A stretch of DNA of 64,000 nt, from positions 384,851 through 448,850 of the forward strand of contig NZ_HG315671.1 of assembly GCF_000723205.1 (NCBI RefSeq). The letters run 5' to 3'. Positions 44,979 through 55,137 of the stretch are shown piece by piece. A program made the translations under genes and the position numbers. Positions within the stretch are counted from its first letter, which is position 1. Every line of letters starts with the position of its first letter. This DNA is from Formosa agariphila KMM 3901 (GTDB lineage Bacteria; Bacteroidota; Bacteroidia; Flavobacteriales; Flavobacteriaceae). A model generated the notes under the pieces. That model did no database searches, had not been told where the DNA came from, and saw nothing but the letters and a program-made list of their open reading frames with translations.

Positions 44979-45755
44979 ATGAAAACACTAAAAGTTGTAA
45001 AAATAGGTGGTAATATTATTGATGATGATATCGCTTTAGCTGAATTTTTAAAAGGTTTTGCTGCACTTGAAGGTCCGAAAATATTAGTACACGGTGGAGG
45101 GAAATTAGCTACTAAAATGGCTAAATCTATGAATATCGAAGTGCAAATGGTAGACGGAAGACGCATTACAGATGCAGATACTTTAGATATTATTACGATG
45201 GTTTACGGCGGAAAAATCAACAAGAATATTATTGCGCAATTACAAGCTAATAACTGTAATAGCGTTGGGTTTACGGGTGCAGATGGAAACGTAATTGTTT
45301 CAGAAAAACGCCCGGTAAAAACTATAGATTACGGATTTGTAGGCGATGTAAAACACGTGAATACCAAAGTGCCTAAAGTGCTTTTAGAAAACGATATTAC
45401 ACCCGTTTTTTGTGCGATAACACATAACGAAAACGGACAATTATTAAATACAAACGCAGATACTGTAACATCTGAATTGGCTATCGCTTTTGCAGATTTA
45501 TATCAGGTAGAACTTTATTACTGCTTCGAGAAAGACGGGGTTTTATTAGATGTCGATGATGCGAATTCAGTGATTGAAGATATCAATACCAAAAATTATG
45601 AGACTTTAAAAGCAGACGGTGTAATTACAGACGGCATGCTACCTAAGTTAGATAATTGTTTTCATGCCATTACTAATCACGTAAGTAAAGTGTGTTTAGG
45701 AAAACCAGAGATGCTATTTAATCAGAACACAAAACATACAACCATTCAAGCCTAA
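44979..45755 (+). CDS. argB: N-acylglutamate kinase
   Basis: 258 residues of the amino-acid kinase fold: VKIGGNIIDDD (Lys of the phosphate site), LVHGGGKLATKMAKSM and the Asp-containing NADTVTSELAIAFA. It is a short, non-extended form without the N-terminal helix linked to arginine inhibition in hexameric ArgB, so allosteric control by arginine may be weak. Starts 1 bp after the argF' stop, and its stop overlaps the argE start (TAATG). Confidence 0.94.
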   Translation: MKTLKVVKIGGNIIDDDIALAEFLKGFAALEGPKILVHGGGKLATKMAKSMNIEVQMVDGRRITDADTLDIITMVYGGKINKNIIAQLQANNCNSVGFTGADGNVIVSEKRPVKTIDYGFVGDVKHVNTKVPKVLLENDITPVFCAITHNENGQLLNTNADTVTSELAIAFADLYQVELYYCFEKDGVLLDVDDANSVIEDINTKNYETLKADGVITDGMLPKLDNCFHAITNHVSKVCLGKPEMLFNQNTKHTTIQA

Positions 45756-46819
45756 TGACAACGCAACAATTAACAGAAGAAGCTATTTCATTACTAAAGC
45801 GTTTGATTGAAACCCAATCATTCTCTTCAGAAGAAGATAAAACAGCGCAACTTATAGAAGCTTGGTTTATACAGAAAAACATTCCGTATACACGAACTAA
45901 AAATAACGTTTGGGCAACAAATAAATATTTTACAGAAGGCAAGCCAACGATGCTTCTAAACTCGCATCACGATACTGTTAAACCGAATAACGGATACACT
46001 AAAGACCCCTTAAAAGCTATTGTAGAAGATGGTAAATTATATGGTTTAGGTAGTAATGATGCCGGAGGATGTTTAGTGTCCTTAATTGCAACATTCACGT
46101 ATTTTTACGATAAACCAAACTTAAAATATAATTTGGTTATAGTCGCTTCTGCCGAAGAAGAAAGTAGTGGGCCTAATGGCTTAAACAGTATGTTATCTAT
46201 AATTCCAAAAATAGATGTGGCTATTGTCGGGGAACCTACATTAATGAATTTAGCCATTGCAGAAAAAGGATTGGTGGTGTTCGATGCTAAGGTAAAAGGA
46301 ACGCCTAGTCACGCGGCGCATCCAAATAACGATAATGCCATTTATAATACTATTGAAGTGCTTAATTGGTTTAAAGATTATAAGTTCGATAGACCATCAG
46401 AAGCTTTAGGTGACGTAAAAATGACAGTCTCTCAAATTTCTGCGGGTAAACAACATAATGCCATTCCAGCCGAAGTAGAATTAGTAATCGATGTACGTGT
46501 AAACGATAAATATACTAATGCAGAGATTAACGATATTTTAGTAAAGGAAGCACCTTGCACAGAGATTGTAGCACGTAGTTTACGATTAAATTCATCTTCA
46601 ATTCCTAAAGATCACGAATTGGTAAAAGCAGGTATCGAAATAGGAAGAACTACTTATGGGTCACCAACATTATCAGATCAGTCTGTTTTAAGTTGTTCGT
46701 CTTTAAAATTAGGACCAGGAGATAGTACACGATCACATTCTGCCGACGAATTTATTTATTTAAATGAAATTGAAGAAGGTGTTGCAATTTACATTCAATT
46801 ATTAGAAAAAATACTTTAA
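45755..46819 (+). CDS. argE: M20-family N-acylornithine deacylase
   Basis: 354 residues. Metal-site residues appear in LNSHHDTVKP (His), GLGSNDAGGCLVSL (Asp), VASAEEESSGPNGL (Glu-Glu) and IVGEPTLMNLAIAEKG, as in M20 metallopeptidases. It removes the acyl group from acylated citrulline or ornithine. argE with no argJ means a linear rather than recycling pathway, requiring a separate acylglutamate synthase, which fits the GNATs at the operon head. Start overlaps the argB stop by 1 bp. Confidence 0.92.
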   Translation: MTTQQLTEEAISLLKRLIETQSFSSEEDKTAQLIEAWFIQKNIPYTRTKNNVWATNKYFTEGKPTMLLNSHHDTVKPNNGYTKDPLKAIVEDGKLYGLGSNDAGGCLVSLIATFTYFYDKPNLKYNLVIVASAEEESSGPNGLNSMLSIIPKIDVAIVGEPTLMNLAIAEKGLVVFDAKVKGTPSHAAHPNNDNAIYNTIEVLNWFKDYKFDRPSEALGDVKMTVSQISAGKQHNAIPAEVELVIDVRVNDKYTNAEINDILVKEAPCTEIVARSLRLNSSSIPKDHELVKAGIEIGRTTYGSPTLSDQSVLSCSSLKLGPGDSTRSHSADEFIYLNEIEEGVAIYIQLLEKIL

Positions 46820-46863
46820 TTATTTAAGTTGAATGTTCAGCTTAAACTATAAAAATCTTACTT

Positions 46864-48141
46864 ATGAAACTTTGGGATAAAGGGCTTTCAATAGATAAAA
46901 AAATAGAACAATTCACTGTTGGTAACGATAGAGAAATAGATATACATATTGCTAAATACGATGTTATTGCTTCTAAGGCTCACGCCAAAATGTTACAGAG
47001 TATAAATATTATTACAGCCGAAGAGTTAGAACAATTATTAGGAGGTTTAGATGTTTTAGAGGCTCAAATAGAAGACGGTACATTTGTTATTGAAGAAAGT
47101 TTTGAAGATGTGCATTCTAAAATAGAATTTGAACTGACAAAAACTTTAGGCGATGTTGGTAAAAAAATACATACTGCACGTTCTAGAAACGATCAAGTTT
47201 TAGTGGCGCTTCAATTGTATTTTAAAGAAGAATTAAAAACTATTCAGGATAAAACGAAAACGTTTTTCGATACTCTAATTGGATTGGCCGAAACTCATAA
47301 AGATGCTTTATTACCCGGCTATACACATTTACAAGTGGCAATGCCGTCGTCTTTTGGTGTTTGGTTTTCTGCTTACGCAGAGTTGTTAATCGATGATGTG
47401 TATATGTTACAAGCTGCTCAAAAAGTAGCCGATCAGAATCCGTTAGGTTCTGCTGCAGGTTATGGAAGTTCGTTCCCAATAGATCGTGAATTAACGACTA
47501 AAGAAATGGGCTTTTCAACCTTAAAATATAATGTGGTGGCCGCGCAAATGAGCCGTGGAAAAAGTGAACGTACCATTGCAGCTTCATTAGGAAGTTTAGC
47601 AAATACGCTGTCACGTTTCGCCATGGATATTTGCTTGTATAATAGTCAGAATTTTGGTTTTATAGCCTTCCCAGACGAGCTAACAACGGGAAGTAGTATT
47701 ATGCCACATAAAAAGAATCCTGATGTGTTTGAATTGATTCGTGGAAAGAGTAATAAGATACAAGCACTTCAAACCGAAATGGTGTTAATCACGAATAACT
47801 TGCCTAGTGGATACCATCGTGATTATCAATTATTAAAAGAGAATATGATTCAGGCTCTTGAAGATATGAAAGATATTCTAGACATTTTTAATTTCTCTAT
47901 TGCTCAAGTTAAGGTGAAAGATATCGATTTACACGACGAGAAATATAAGTTCTTATTTACTGTAGATAATATCAATACTTTGGTGGTAGAAGGGATGTCG
48001 TTTAGAGATGCTTATAAAAAAATTGGAGGAGAAGTAGAGGCGGGAACTTATGTGCCATACGATTCTAAAAAACACACCCATTTAGGAAGCATCCATAATT
48101 TGGGATTAGATAAAATAAGTCTTAAATTTCCGAAACTTTAA
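46864..48141 (+). CDS. argH: argininosuccinate lyase
   Basis: 425 residues. The fumarase/aspartase signature SSIMPHKKNPDVFELIRGKSNKI lies near residue 280, TARSRNDQVLVALQLYF near 105, and the catalytic His region LPGYTHLQVAMPSSF near 155. It releases arginine and fumarate. The 44-bp gap after argE is the largest in the operon core, but no terminator lies between. The azurin gene follows by 22 bp. Confidence 0.96.
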   Translation: MKLWDKGLSIDKKIEQFTVGNDREIDIHIAKYDVIASKAHAKMLQSINIITAEELEQLLGGLDVLEAQIEDGTFVIEESFEDVHSKIEFELTKTLGDVGKKIHTARSRNDQVLVALQLYFKEELKTIQDKTKTFFDTLIGLAETHKDALLPGYTHLQVAMPSSFGVWFSAYAELLIDDVYMLQAAQKVADQNPLGSAAGYGSSFPIDRELTTKEMGFSTLKYNVVAAQMSRGKSERTIAASLGSLANTLSRFAMDICLYNSQNFGFIAFPDELTTGSSIMPHKKNPDVFELIRGKSNKIQALQTEMVLITNNLPSGYHRDYQLLKENMIQALEDMKDILDIFNFSIAQVKVKDIDLHDEKYKFLFTVDNINTLVVEGMSFRDAYKKIGGEVEAGTYVPYDSKKHTHLGSIHNLGLDKISLKFPKL

Positions 48142-48163
48142 AACAAACTTTAAAAGCGAAATT

Positions 48164-48715
48164 ATGAAATATTTAAAATTAACAGTATTGATGTTAAGTT
48201 CTACATTCTTAATGAATTGTGGAGGAAAAGAAGAAAAGAAAAAAAGCTTTTCTTACGATACAGAAGTTGAAGCACCAGCAACACCAGCAGTTGCAACAAC
48301 ACCTGAAACAACCACAGCAGATACAGCCGAGGCAACAGATGGTGTAGTAGAAATTATGCTTCATGGAGACGATAAAATGACTTTTAATTTAAAAGAAATT
48401 AAAGTTAAAGCAGGTCAGAAAGTGAAATTAACTTTAATGCATACAGGAAAAATGCCAAAGAATGTAATGGGACATAATTTTGTGCTTCTTAATAAAGGCG
48501 TAGAGCTATCTACCTTTGCTTCTAAAGCAGCTTCTGCAGCAGATCATGAATATGTACCAGAAGGTTCTGAAGATGTTATTGTCTACACTAAATTACTTGG
48601 TGGTGGAGAATCTGATGTAATTGAGTTCGATGCTCCAGAAGCTGGAACTTACGATTTCTTATGTAGTTTCCCAGGACATTACGCTTTAATGAAAGGTAAA
48701 TTTATTGTTGAGTAA
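48164..48715 (+). CDS. azurin-type blue copper lipoprotein
   Basis: 183 residues. Lipoprotein signal with Cys19 (LSSTFLMNCGGKEEKKK), a Thr/Ala/Pro-rich linker (about 35-58), then a cupredoxin domain. Copper ligands are visible: His104 (MGHNFVL), Cys167 (FLCSFPGH), His172 and Met176 (YALMKG), the normal C-x4-H-x3-M spacing. It transfers single electrons in the periplasm. Its place at the end of the arginine operon is odd functionally. The N-terminal segment resembles that of the decayed cytochrome c at 26596. Confidence 0.93.
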   Translation: MKYLKLTVLMLSSTFLMNCGGKEEKKKSFSYDTEVEAPATPAVATTPETTTADTAEATDGVVEIMLHGDDKMTFNLKEIKVKAGQKVKLTLMHTGKMPKNVMGHNFVLLNKGVELSTFASKAASAADHEYVPEGSEDVIVYTKLLGGGESDVIEFDAPEAGTYDFLCSFPGHYALMKGKFIVE

Positions 48716-48741
48716 ATTCAATTTATAAACATAGTAAAATT

Positions 48742-48778
48742 AAAAAGCGTCTTAGTATTTAAACTAAGACGCTTTTTT
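48742..48778. terminator. bidirectional intrinsic terminator between arg and leu operons
   Basis: AAAAAGCGTCTTAGT and ACTAAGACGCTTTTTT form a 15-bp stem around a 6-nt loop. It ends the plus-strand arginine operon and the minus-strand leu operon. Confidence 0.94.
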
Positions 48779-48800
48779 AATTATTAAACTTTGCTGTAAG

Positions 48801-49919
48801 TTATATTATTGTTGATTGTCCTAAGTGAATATTAGAAAAATTATGATTAGAATCTGTAGGATTACTAATAAAATCAGCAATGAAATCTCCAACCTTAGTT
48901 GTTGTAATATTGTCGTATTTAGTATTTAAATCTGGAGTTGTAATATGTAGCGCTAAAGATTTATCTACAGCCGTTCTAATTAAATCAGCTTCATCGTTTA
49001 AATCGAAATGATCTAATAGCATAGCAGCCGATAAAATAGAAGCAATAGGGTTTGCAATACCTTTGTTTGTAGCTTGTGGATAAGATCCGTGAATAGGCTC
49101 GAACATCGCATATTTATCTCCTACAGAAGCAGAAGCTAATAATCCGATAGATCCACCAATAACACTAGCTTCGTCACTAATAATATCTCCAAACATATTC
49201 TCAGTTAAAATAACATCAAATTGTTTTGGGTTTAAAATCATTTGCATTGCAGCGTTGTCTACAAATAAGAAATCTAATTCTATATCTTTATAGTTTGTGG
49301 CAACTTCTTTAACCACTTTACGCCATAAACGAGACGATTCTAATACGTTTGCTTTATCAATTAAAGTTAGTTTCTTTCTACGTGACTGAGCAGCTTTAAA
49401 TGCTAAATGTGCAATACGTTCTATTTCATTACGTGAGTATTCACATAAATCTGAAGCTGTATTTCCGTCTTCACTTAGTTCTTTCTTTCCGAAATAAATA
49501 CCTCCCGTAAGTTCGCGATAAATACTAATGTCGGTACCCTTAATAATATCCTTTTTTAAAGGCGATTTACTTAAAAGAGCATCGTAAGCTTTTACAGGTC
49601 TTATGTTTGCAAATAAACCTAAAGACTTTCTTAACGCTAATAAACCTTGCTCTGGACGTACTTTTGCAGAAGGATCATTATCGTATTTAGGGTCACCAAT
49701 CGCACCAAATAATAAAGCATCGCTATTTTTACAAAGCTCTAAAGTTGCTTCTGGTAATGGGTCACCAGTTTCGTCTATAGCAACAGCACCAACTGGAGCA
49801 TATTTAAAATTAAAAGAATGATCGAATTCTAAAGCTATGGCTTTAAGAACTTTTATAGATTGTGCAGTGACTTCTGGTCCAATTCCGTCTCCTGCTAATA
49901 CTGCTATGTTTAGTTTCAT
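48801..49919 (-). CDS. leuB: 3-isopropylmalate dehydrogenase
   Basis: 372 residues. NIAVLAGDGIGPEVTAQSIKVL is the conserved N-terminus, RPEQGLLALRKSLGLFANIRPVKA the substrate-arginine region, and GGIYFGKKE and NMFGDIISDEASVIGGSIGLLASASVG complete the IPMDH pattern with metal-binding Asp. It oxidises isopropylmalate in leucine synthesis. Last gene of leuA-C-D-B, 62 bp after leuD. Confidence 0.97.
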   Translation of the reverse strand: MKLNIAVLAGDGIGPEVTAQSIKVLKAIALEFDHSFNFKYAPVGAVAIDETGDPLPEATLELCKNSDALLFGAIGDPKYDNDPSAKVRPEQGLLALRKSLGLFANIRPVKAYDALLSKSPLKKDIIKGTDISIYRELTGGIYFGKKELSEDGNTASDLCEYSRNEIERIAHLAFKAAQSRRKKLTLIDKANVLESSRLWRKVVKEVATNYKDIELDFLFVDNAAMQMILNPKQFDVILTENMFGDIISDEASVIGGSIGLLASASVGDKYAMFEPIHGSYPQATNKGIANPIASILSAAMLLDHFDLNDEADLIRTAVDKSLALHITTPDLNTKYDNITTTKVGDFIADFISNPTDSNHNFSNIHLGQSTII

Positions 49920-49981
49920 AAGAATTATTTTTTAGTTTGCTGTAAAAGCAGAACTAATTGGTAATGGTTGCAAGTTAATAT

Positions 49982-50566
49982 TTAGGCTTTGTTTTCGAAA
50001 GCTAAAATATCTTCTTTTTTACTTAATAAATAGTCAATATCATCGTAACCATTTATTAGGCAGGTTTTTTTGTAAGGATCAATATCGAAAGACTCCTTAA
50101 AATCTGTATCTTTTATAGAAATGATTTGTGTTTCTAAATTTACACTAATTATTGTTTCAGGGTCTGCTGTAATGTGATTAAATAATTCTTTTAAAAACGC
50201 TGGCGAAACCTGCACAGGAAGAATACCATTATTTAAGGCATTTCCTTTAAAAATATCGGCAAAGAAACTAGAAACAACAACTTTAAATCCGTAATCGGCT
50301 ATGGCCCAAGCGGCATGCTCACGACTAGAACCACAACCAAAATTATCGCCGGCTACAAGGATACTTCCCATGTAGGTGGTGTCGTTTAAAGGAAAGTCTT
50401 CGTTTAAGTCTCCGTTTTTATTAAATCTCCAATCTCTAAATACATTATCTCCAAAACCTTCTCTGTCTGTAGCTTTTAAGAAACGTGCAGGAATAATTTG
50501 ATCAGTATCTATGTTTTCTATGTCTAATGGAATGGCTCTAGACTGAAATGTTGTAAACTTTTCCAT
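49982..50566 (-). CDS. leuD: 3-isopropylmalate dehydratase small subunit
   Basis: 194 residues with the swivelling-domain motifs [21 protein letters not shown] and [23 protein letters not shown]. It pairs with LeuC to isomerise isopropylmalate. Starts directly after the leuC stop, with no gap, so the two are translationally coupled. Confidence 0.97.
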   Translation of the reverse strand: MEKFTTFQSRAIPLDIENIDTDQIIPARFLKATDREGFGDNVFRDWRFNKNGDLNEDFPLNDTTYMGSILVAGDNFGCGSSREHAAWAIADYGFKVVVSSFFADIFKGNALNNGILPVQVSPAFLKELFNHITADPETIISVNLETQIISIKDTDFKESFDIDPYKKTCLINGYDDIDYLLSKKEDILAFENKA

Positions 50567-51949
50567 TTAGTTTAATTGTTTTGTAATGTCAATAATTTTT
50601 CCTTCTATAGCTGTTGCTGCAGCTACTAATGGACTTGCTAAAATTGTTCTGGCACCTTGACCTTGTCTACCTTCAAAATTTCTATTGGAAGTAGAAACGC
50701 AATATTCGTTTTGCGGAATTTTATCGTCGTTCATGGCTAAACATGCAGAACAACCTGGTTGGCGAAGTTCGAAACCTGCATCTGTAAAGATGTCTTTAAG
50801 TCCTTCTTCAATAATTTGTGCTTCCACTAATTTACTTCCTGGAACTAGCCATGCGGTAACATTTGGGGCTTTTTGTTTGCCTTTTATATAATTAGCAGCT
50901 ACTCTAAAATCTTCAATTCTAGAGTTGGTACAGCTACCAATAAAGACAAAATTAATTGGTTTGTTTATAAGAGATTCGCCTTTTTTGAAATTCATATATT
51001 TTAATGACTTTTCAAATGAAGCATCGTTAAGTGTAGGGATGTTTTCAGATACTTTTATCCCCATACCTGGGTTTGTTCCATAAGTAACCATAGGTTCAAT
51101 ATCTTCTGCATCGAAGACATATTCTTTATCGAATACAGCACCTTCATCAGTAGGTAAGGTTTTCCAATAGGCAACTTTATTTTCAAATTCTTCACCTTTT
51201 GGTGCGAATTCACGGCCTTCAACATAATCGAAAGTCGTTTGGTCTGGTGCAATCATTCCACCACGAGCGCCCATTTCAATACTCATATTACAAACCGTCA
51301 TACGGCCTTCCATACTCATATTTTCAAAAACATCTCCGGCATATTCACAGAAATATCCTGTACCAGCATTTGTTCCTAATTTTGCAATAATATATAAAAT
51401 AACGTCTTTAGGAAGTACGCCATTTTTTAATGTTCCATTTACAGAAACGCGTAAACTTTTAGGTTTAGTTAAAAGTAAACATTGACTAGCAAAAACTTGA
51501 GCAACCTGACTTGTACCGATTCCAAAAGCAATAGTACCAAATGCACCATGTGTAGAGGTATGACTATCTCCACATACGATTGTCATCCCAGGTTGTGTGA
51601 TACCTAATTCGGGAGACATAACATGGACTATTCCATTATATTTGTGACCTAATTCAAAAAGTGTGATTCCGTTGTCGGCGCAGTTTTGTGACAGCTGCTC
51701 AAGCTGATGTCTAGATAATTTATCTTGTATTGGTAAATGTTGATTTGTTGTTGGTGTATTGTGGTCTGCTGTGGCCACAATTTGGTTGGGTCTAAATACA
51801 GGAATGTCTCTGTCTTTTAACTCATTAAAAGCTTGAGGACTTGTTACTTCATGTATTAAATGCTTATCGATGTACAAGATTTGTGGCCCATTTTCTATGG
51901 CGTCTACAACATGCGCATCCCAAACTTTATCGAATAATGTTTTTTTCAT
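50567..51949 (-). CDS. leuC: 3-isopropylmalate dehydratase large subunit
   Basis: 460 residues of the aconitase family. [23 protein letters not shown] and the Fe-S Cys ligands in [17 protein letters not shown] and [14 protein letters not shown] are all visible. It acts with LeuD. Located 60 bp after leuA in the minus-strand operon. Confidence 0.97.
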   Translation of the reverse strand: MKKTLFDKVWDAHVVDAIENGPQILYIDKHLIHEVTSPQAFNELKDRDIPVFRPNQIVATADHNTPTTNQHLPIQDKLSRHQLEQLSQNCADNGITLFELGHKYNGIVHVMSPELGITQPGMTIVCGDSHTSTHGAFGTIAFGIGTSQVAQVFASQCLLLTKPKSLRVSVNGTLKNGVLPKDVILYIIAKLGTNAGTGYFCEYAGDVFENMSMEGRMTVCNMSIEMGARGGMIAPDQTTFDYVEGREFAPKGEEFENKVAYWKTLPTDEGAVFDKEYVFDAEDIEPMVTYGTNPGMGIKVSENIPTLNDASFEKSLKYMNFKKGESLINKPINFVFIGSCTNSRIEDFRVAANYIKGKQKAPNVTAWLVPGSKLVEAQIIEEGLKDIFTDAGFELRQPGCSACLAMNDDKIPQNEYCVSTSNRNFEGRQGQGARTILASPLVAAATAIEGKIIDITKQLN

Positions 51950-52009
51950 TTTTTAAGTTTTTGCTATTTCAAATGTATATTAATCTAAAATAGACTTCAG
52001 GCTTATTTT

Positions 52010-53185
52010 TTAAGCTGAAATAATTTGACTGTAAATACTACTACCTTCAATGATTTGATGAATATCAGAATCATTTATTTCTTTTTTTACATCTGCAAAA
52101 TCTAAGAAACTTGCGTAAACGACATCTAACTGTAATTTTGTTAACTCGTAACCTACATTTTTAGCTCTATACGCTAAAGCAGCTCTACCACTTCTAGCGG
52201 TTAAAACAATTGCAGATTCTGTAACTCCAACATCTTTAGGGTCTATAATTTCGTACGTTTCACGATTTTTAATTACACCATCTTGGTGAATTCCAGAACT
52301 GTGTGCAAAAGCATTAGCTCCAACAATAGCCTTGTTTGGCTGGGTGTAAATACCCATATGTTCTGAAACCATTTGGCTTGTGCTATATAATAAAGATGTA
52401 TTAATGTTTGTGTCTAAATTTAAAGTAGGATGCTGTTTTAAAATCATTACAACTTCTTCTAAAGCAGTGTTTCCTGCACGCTCACCAATACCATTAATAG
52501 TACATTCTATTTGTCTTGCACCATTAATTACACCTTCTATAGAGTTTGCTGTTGCTAAACCTAAATCGTTGTGGCAGTGGCAAGATAAAATGGCTTTTTC
52601 TATACCTTTAACGTTTTCCATTAAGTACTTAATTTTAGCACCATATTCGTTTGGTAAGCAATACCCCGTAGTATCTGGAATGTTTAAAACCGTTGCTCCA
52701 GCTGCAATTACAGCTTCGCATACTCTTGCTAAATAGTCGTTGTCTGTTCGTCCTGCATCTTCAGCATAAAACTCTACATCTTCTGTAAATGTTTTAGCAT
52801 AACGAACGGCTCTTACAGCACGCTCGATGATAGCATCGCGATTAGAGTTGAATTTAAATTTTATATGAGAATCAGATGTTCCAATTCCTGTGTGAATTCT
52901 AGATTTTTTTGCATAACGCAACGCTTCACCAGCAACTTTAATATCATTTTCTACAGACCTTGTCAGACCACAAACCGTTGCATTCTTTACGATTTTTGAA
53001 ATGGCTTCAACCGAAGCAAAATCTCCAGGACTTGACACCGGGAAGCCCGCTTCAATAACGTCAACTCCCAGCGTGTCAAGTCTTTCAGCAATGATTAATT
53101 TTTGCTCTTTGTTTAACTTGCAACCAGGGACTTGTTCGCCATCGCGTAACGTTGTGTCAAATATTTGAATGTTAGAATGTGACAT
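52010..53185 (-). CDS. leuA: 2-isopropylmalate synthase, short form without regulatory domain
   Basis: 391 residues. [14 protein letters not shown] holds the catalytic and metal Asp, and [20 protein letters not shown] and [15 protein letters not shown] are the metal His and active-site segments. The usual bacterial LeuA is about 520 residues with a C-terminal leucine-binding dimer domain; this one ends after subdomain II, so leucine feedback at enzyme level is not expected. Control may therefore be transcriptional or translational. First gene of the leu operon. Confidence 0.94.
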   Translation of the reverse strand: MSHSNIQIFDTTLRDGEQVPGCKLNKEQKLIIAERLDTLGVDVIEAGFPVSSPGDFASVEAISKIVKNATVCGLTRSVENDIKVAGEALRYAKKSRIHTGIGTSDSHIKFKFNSNRDAIIERAVRAVRYAKTFTEDVEFYAEDAGRTDNDYLARVCEAVIAAGATVLNIPDTTGYCLPNEYGAKIKYLMENVKGIEKAILSCHCHNDLGLATANSIEGVINGARQIECTINGIGERAGNTALEEVVMILKQHPTLNLDTNINTSLLYSTSQMVSEHMGIYTQPNKAIVGANAFAHSSGIHQDGVIKNRETYEIIDPKDVGVTESAIVLTARSGRAALAYRAKNVGYELTKLQLDVVYASFLDFADVKKEINDSDIHQIIEGSSIYSQIISA

Positions 53186-53333
53186 ATATCTAAATTTAAT
53201 TTCTTTATTGTTCTACGAATTTATATTATACTTTTGTTAAACAATACCTCATAATGGTGCTTTTACGATGTTTAAAAGCATTTTTGTATATGTAAATAAT
53301 TGAAATTCAATAAGTTAGAACTATTTTTATTTG

Positions 53334-54881
53334 ATGATAAAAGACCAAAAAGATAATTTATTTTTATTAGTAAAGTCTCTAACTAAGTCCGAAAAGCGAC
53401 AGTTTAAACTTTATGTAGGAAGACTAGGTGTAAATAACGATTCAAAATTTTTGAACCTTTTTAATATCTTAGATAAGTTATCTGTCTACGACGAAGATTT
53501 TATTTTAAAAAACGGTGACGTTAAAAAACAACAGTTGGCAAATGTAAAAGCGCATTTGTACAAGCAAATTCTAATTAGTTTAAAGTTAAACCCTTCGCAC
53601 CAAAATATTAGGTCTCAAATTCGTGAGCAATTAGATTTTGCTTCAATTTTATATCACAAAGGGTTATATAAACAAAGTTTAAAAATTCTGGATAAATCGA
53701 AAGATTTAGCCATTCAGAATGAAGAGAAAAACTTGGCTTTCGAGATTGTAGAATTCGAGAAGTTAATAGAATCTCAGTATATTACACGTAGTATAGGAGG
53801 ACGTGCAGACGAACTTACAATTCAGGCAAAAGAACTTAGTGCATTAAATGTTGTAGCTAGTAAATTATCTAATTTGTCACTTCAGTTATATGGTTTGTTT
53901 TTAAAAACAGGTTATGTTAAAAATGAAGATGAAGGCGAACAAGTAGCTTCTTATTTTTACAAAAGATTACCAAAATACGATATTAAGAATCTAGGATTTC
54001 GCGAAAAATTATGGCTATACAATGCGTATTTGTGGTTTAGTTTTTTAACTCAAGATTTTAAAAACTGTTACAGGTATGCTTCTAAATGGGTGGAATTATT
54101 TTACGATAATCCAAACATGATTAATCTAAATCCGGTTTTCTTTTTAAAGGGAAAAAACTATTTATTAGAAGCGTTATTCTTTGTTAGAAGTCGAGATAAA
54201 TTTGAAGAAGCTCTTATCCGTTTAGAAAAAACAGTGAGCGATAAAACATTTTTAAGAGATGAAAACGTTGAAGCTTTGGCGTTTTTATATTTGAATTTAA
54301 ATAAAGTGAATTTACATTTTATAGATGGTTCTTTTGAAGAAGGCTTAAAATTGATTCCTAAAATTGAAGCCGATTTAAAGAAGTATTCAAATAGAATAGA
54401 CGAACATCACACCATGATTTTCTATTACAAATTTGCGAGTTTGTATTTTGGGGCGGGAGACAATAAAAAGTGTATTACGTATCTCGATAAAATTATTTCT
54501 AACAAAAGTTTGTCCATGCGTGAAGACTTATTGTGCTTCTCTAGAGTCTTAAATTTAGTAGCACATTACGAGGCTGGACTGGATTATCATATAGAAACAT
54601 TATTACGTAGTACATATAAGTTTTTAATCAAGATGAACGATTTACATGAAGTTCAAAAAGAGATGATAAAATTTATAAAAGGCTTGCAAGACGTGTATCC
54701 GCAGGATATTAAAAAAGCTTTTATGAAGTTACGAGATACGTTAAAAACCTACGAAGATCACCCGTATGAAAAACGTGCATTCTTATATTTAGACATTATT
54801 TCTTGGTTGGAAAGTAAGATTGAAAACAAGCCTGTAGGTCAGATTATTAAAGATAAATATTTGGCGAATAACAAGAGCTAA
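53334..54881 (+). CDS. alpha-solenoid (TPR-like) protein of unknown function
   Basis: 515 residues; I chose the ATG at 53334, since the alternative TTG at 53331 adds one residue only. No signal peptide, so cytoplasmic. The protein is almost all helical, with paired-helix repeats such as DFASILYHKGLYKQSLKILDKSKDLAIQ and YYKFASLYFGAGDNKKCITYLDKII typical of TPR/solenoid folds. The N-terminus LLVKSLTKSEKRQFKLYVGR is a pattern I associate with a conserved but uncharacterised Bacteroidota family. It diverges from leuA and precedes the SAM-I riboswitch. No enzymatic motif is seen. Confidence 0.75.
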   Translation: MIKDQKDNLFLLVKSLTKSEKRQFKLYVGRLGVNNDSKFLNLFNILDKLSVYDEDFILKNGDVKKQQLANVKAHLYKQILISLKLNPSHQNIRSQIREQLDFASILYHKGLYKQSLKILDKSKDLAIQNEEKNLAFEIVEFEKLIESQYITRSIGGRADELTIQAKELSALNVVASKLSNLSLQLYGLFLKTGYVKNEDEGEQVASYFYKRLPKYDIKNLGFREKLWLYNAYLWFSFLTQDFKNCYRYASKWVELFYDNPNMINLNPVFFLKGKNYLLEALFFVRSRDKFEEALIRLEKTVSDKTFLRDENVEALAFLYLNLNKVNLHFIDGSFEEGLKLIPKIEADLKKYSNRIDEHHTMIFYYKFASLYFGAGDNKKCITYLDKIISNKSLSMREDLLCFSRVLNLVAHYEAGLDYHIETLLRSTYKFLIKMNDLHEVQKEMIKFIKGLQDVYPQDIKKAFMKLRDTLKTYEDHPYEKRAFLYLDIISWLESKIENKPVGQIIKDKYLANNKS

Positions 54882-54976
54882 AAAAGATAATTTCATAAAA
54901 ATGTTCTAAATAATTTGGAAAATCAACTTTTCTAACTGAATATTTGTACTCACAAAGTTCAATTACATATTGAAAT

Positions 54977-55096
54977 GTTATCAAGAAAGGTGGAGGGATT
55001 AGACCCGCTGAAACCTTAGCAACCCTTTAACTTATAAAGAAGGTGCTAAATTCTACTTAAAAACCGATTCATTTATCGGGGATTTAGATAGATAAC
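54977..55096 (+). ncRNA. SAM-I (S-box) riboswitch
   Basis: P1 is GTTATC (54977-54982) with GATAAC (55091-55096). Inside are the conserved S-box segments TCAAGAAAGGTGGAGGGA, the GCTGAAACCTTAGCAACCC block, and AAGGTGCTAAATTC. It precedes metY and the fused homoserine/aspartokinase gene, so high SAM should switch off methionine synthesis. Confidence 0.96.
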
Positions 55097-55104
55097 TAAA
55101 CGAA

Positions 55105-55137
55105 ATTGCTAGCAGTAATTTTAATTTTTCTTTTTAA
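55105..55137 (+). terminator. candidate riboswitch expression-platform terminator
   Basis: ATTGCT-AGC-AGTAAT (55105-55119; 6 bp including one G-U) is followed by a long T-rich run TTTTAATTTTTCTTTTT. It begins 9 nt past P1, the expected place for a SAM-controlled terminator. The stem is weak. Confidence 0.55.
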
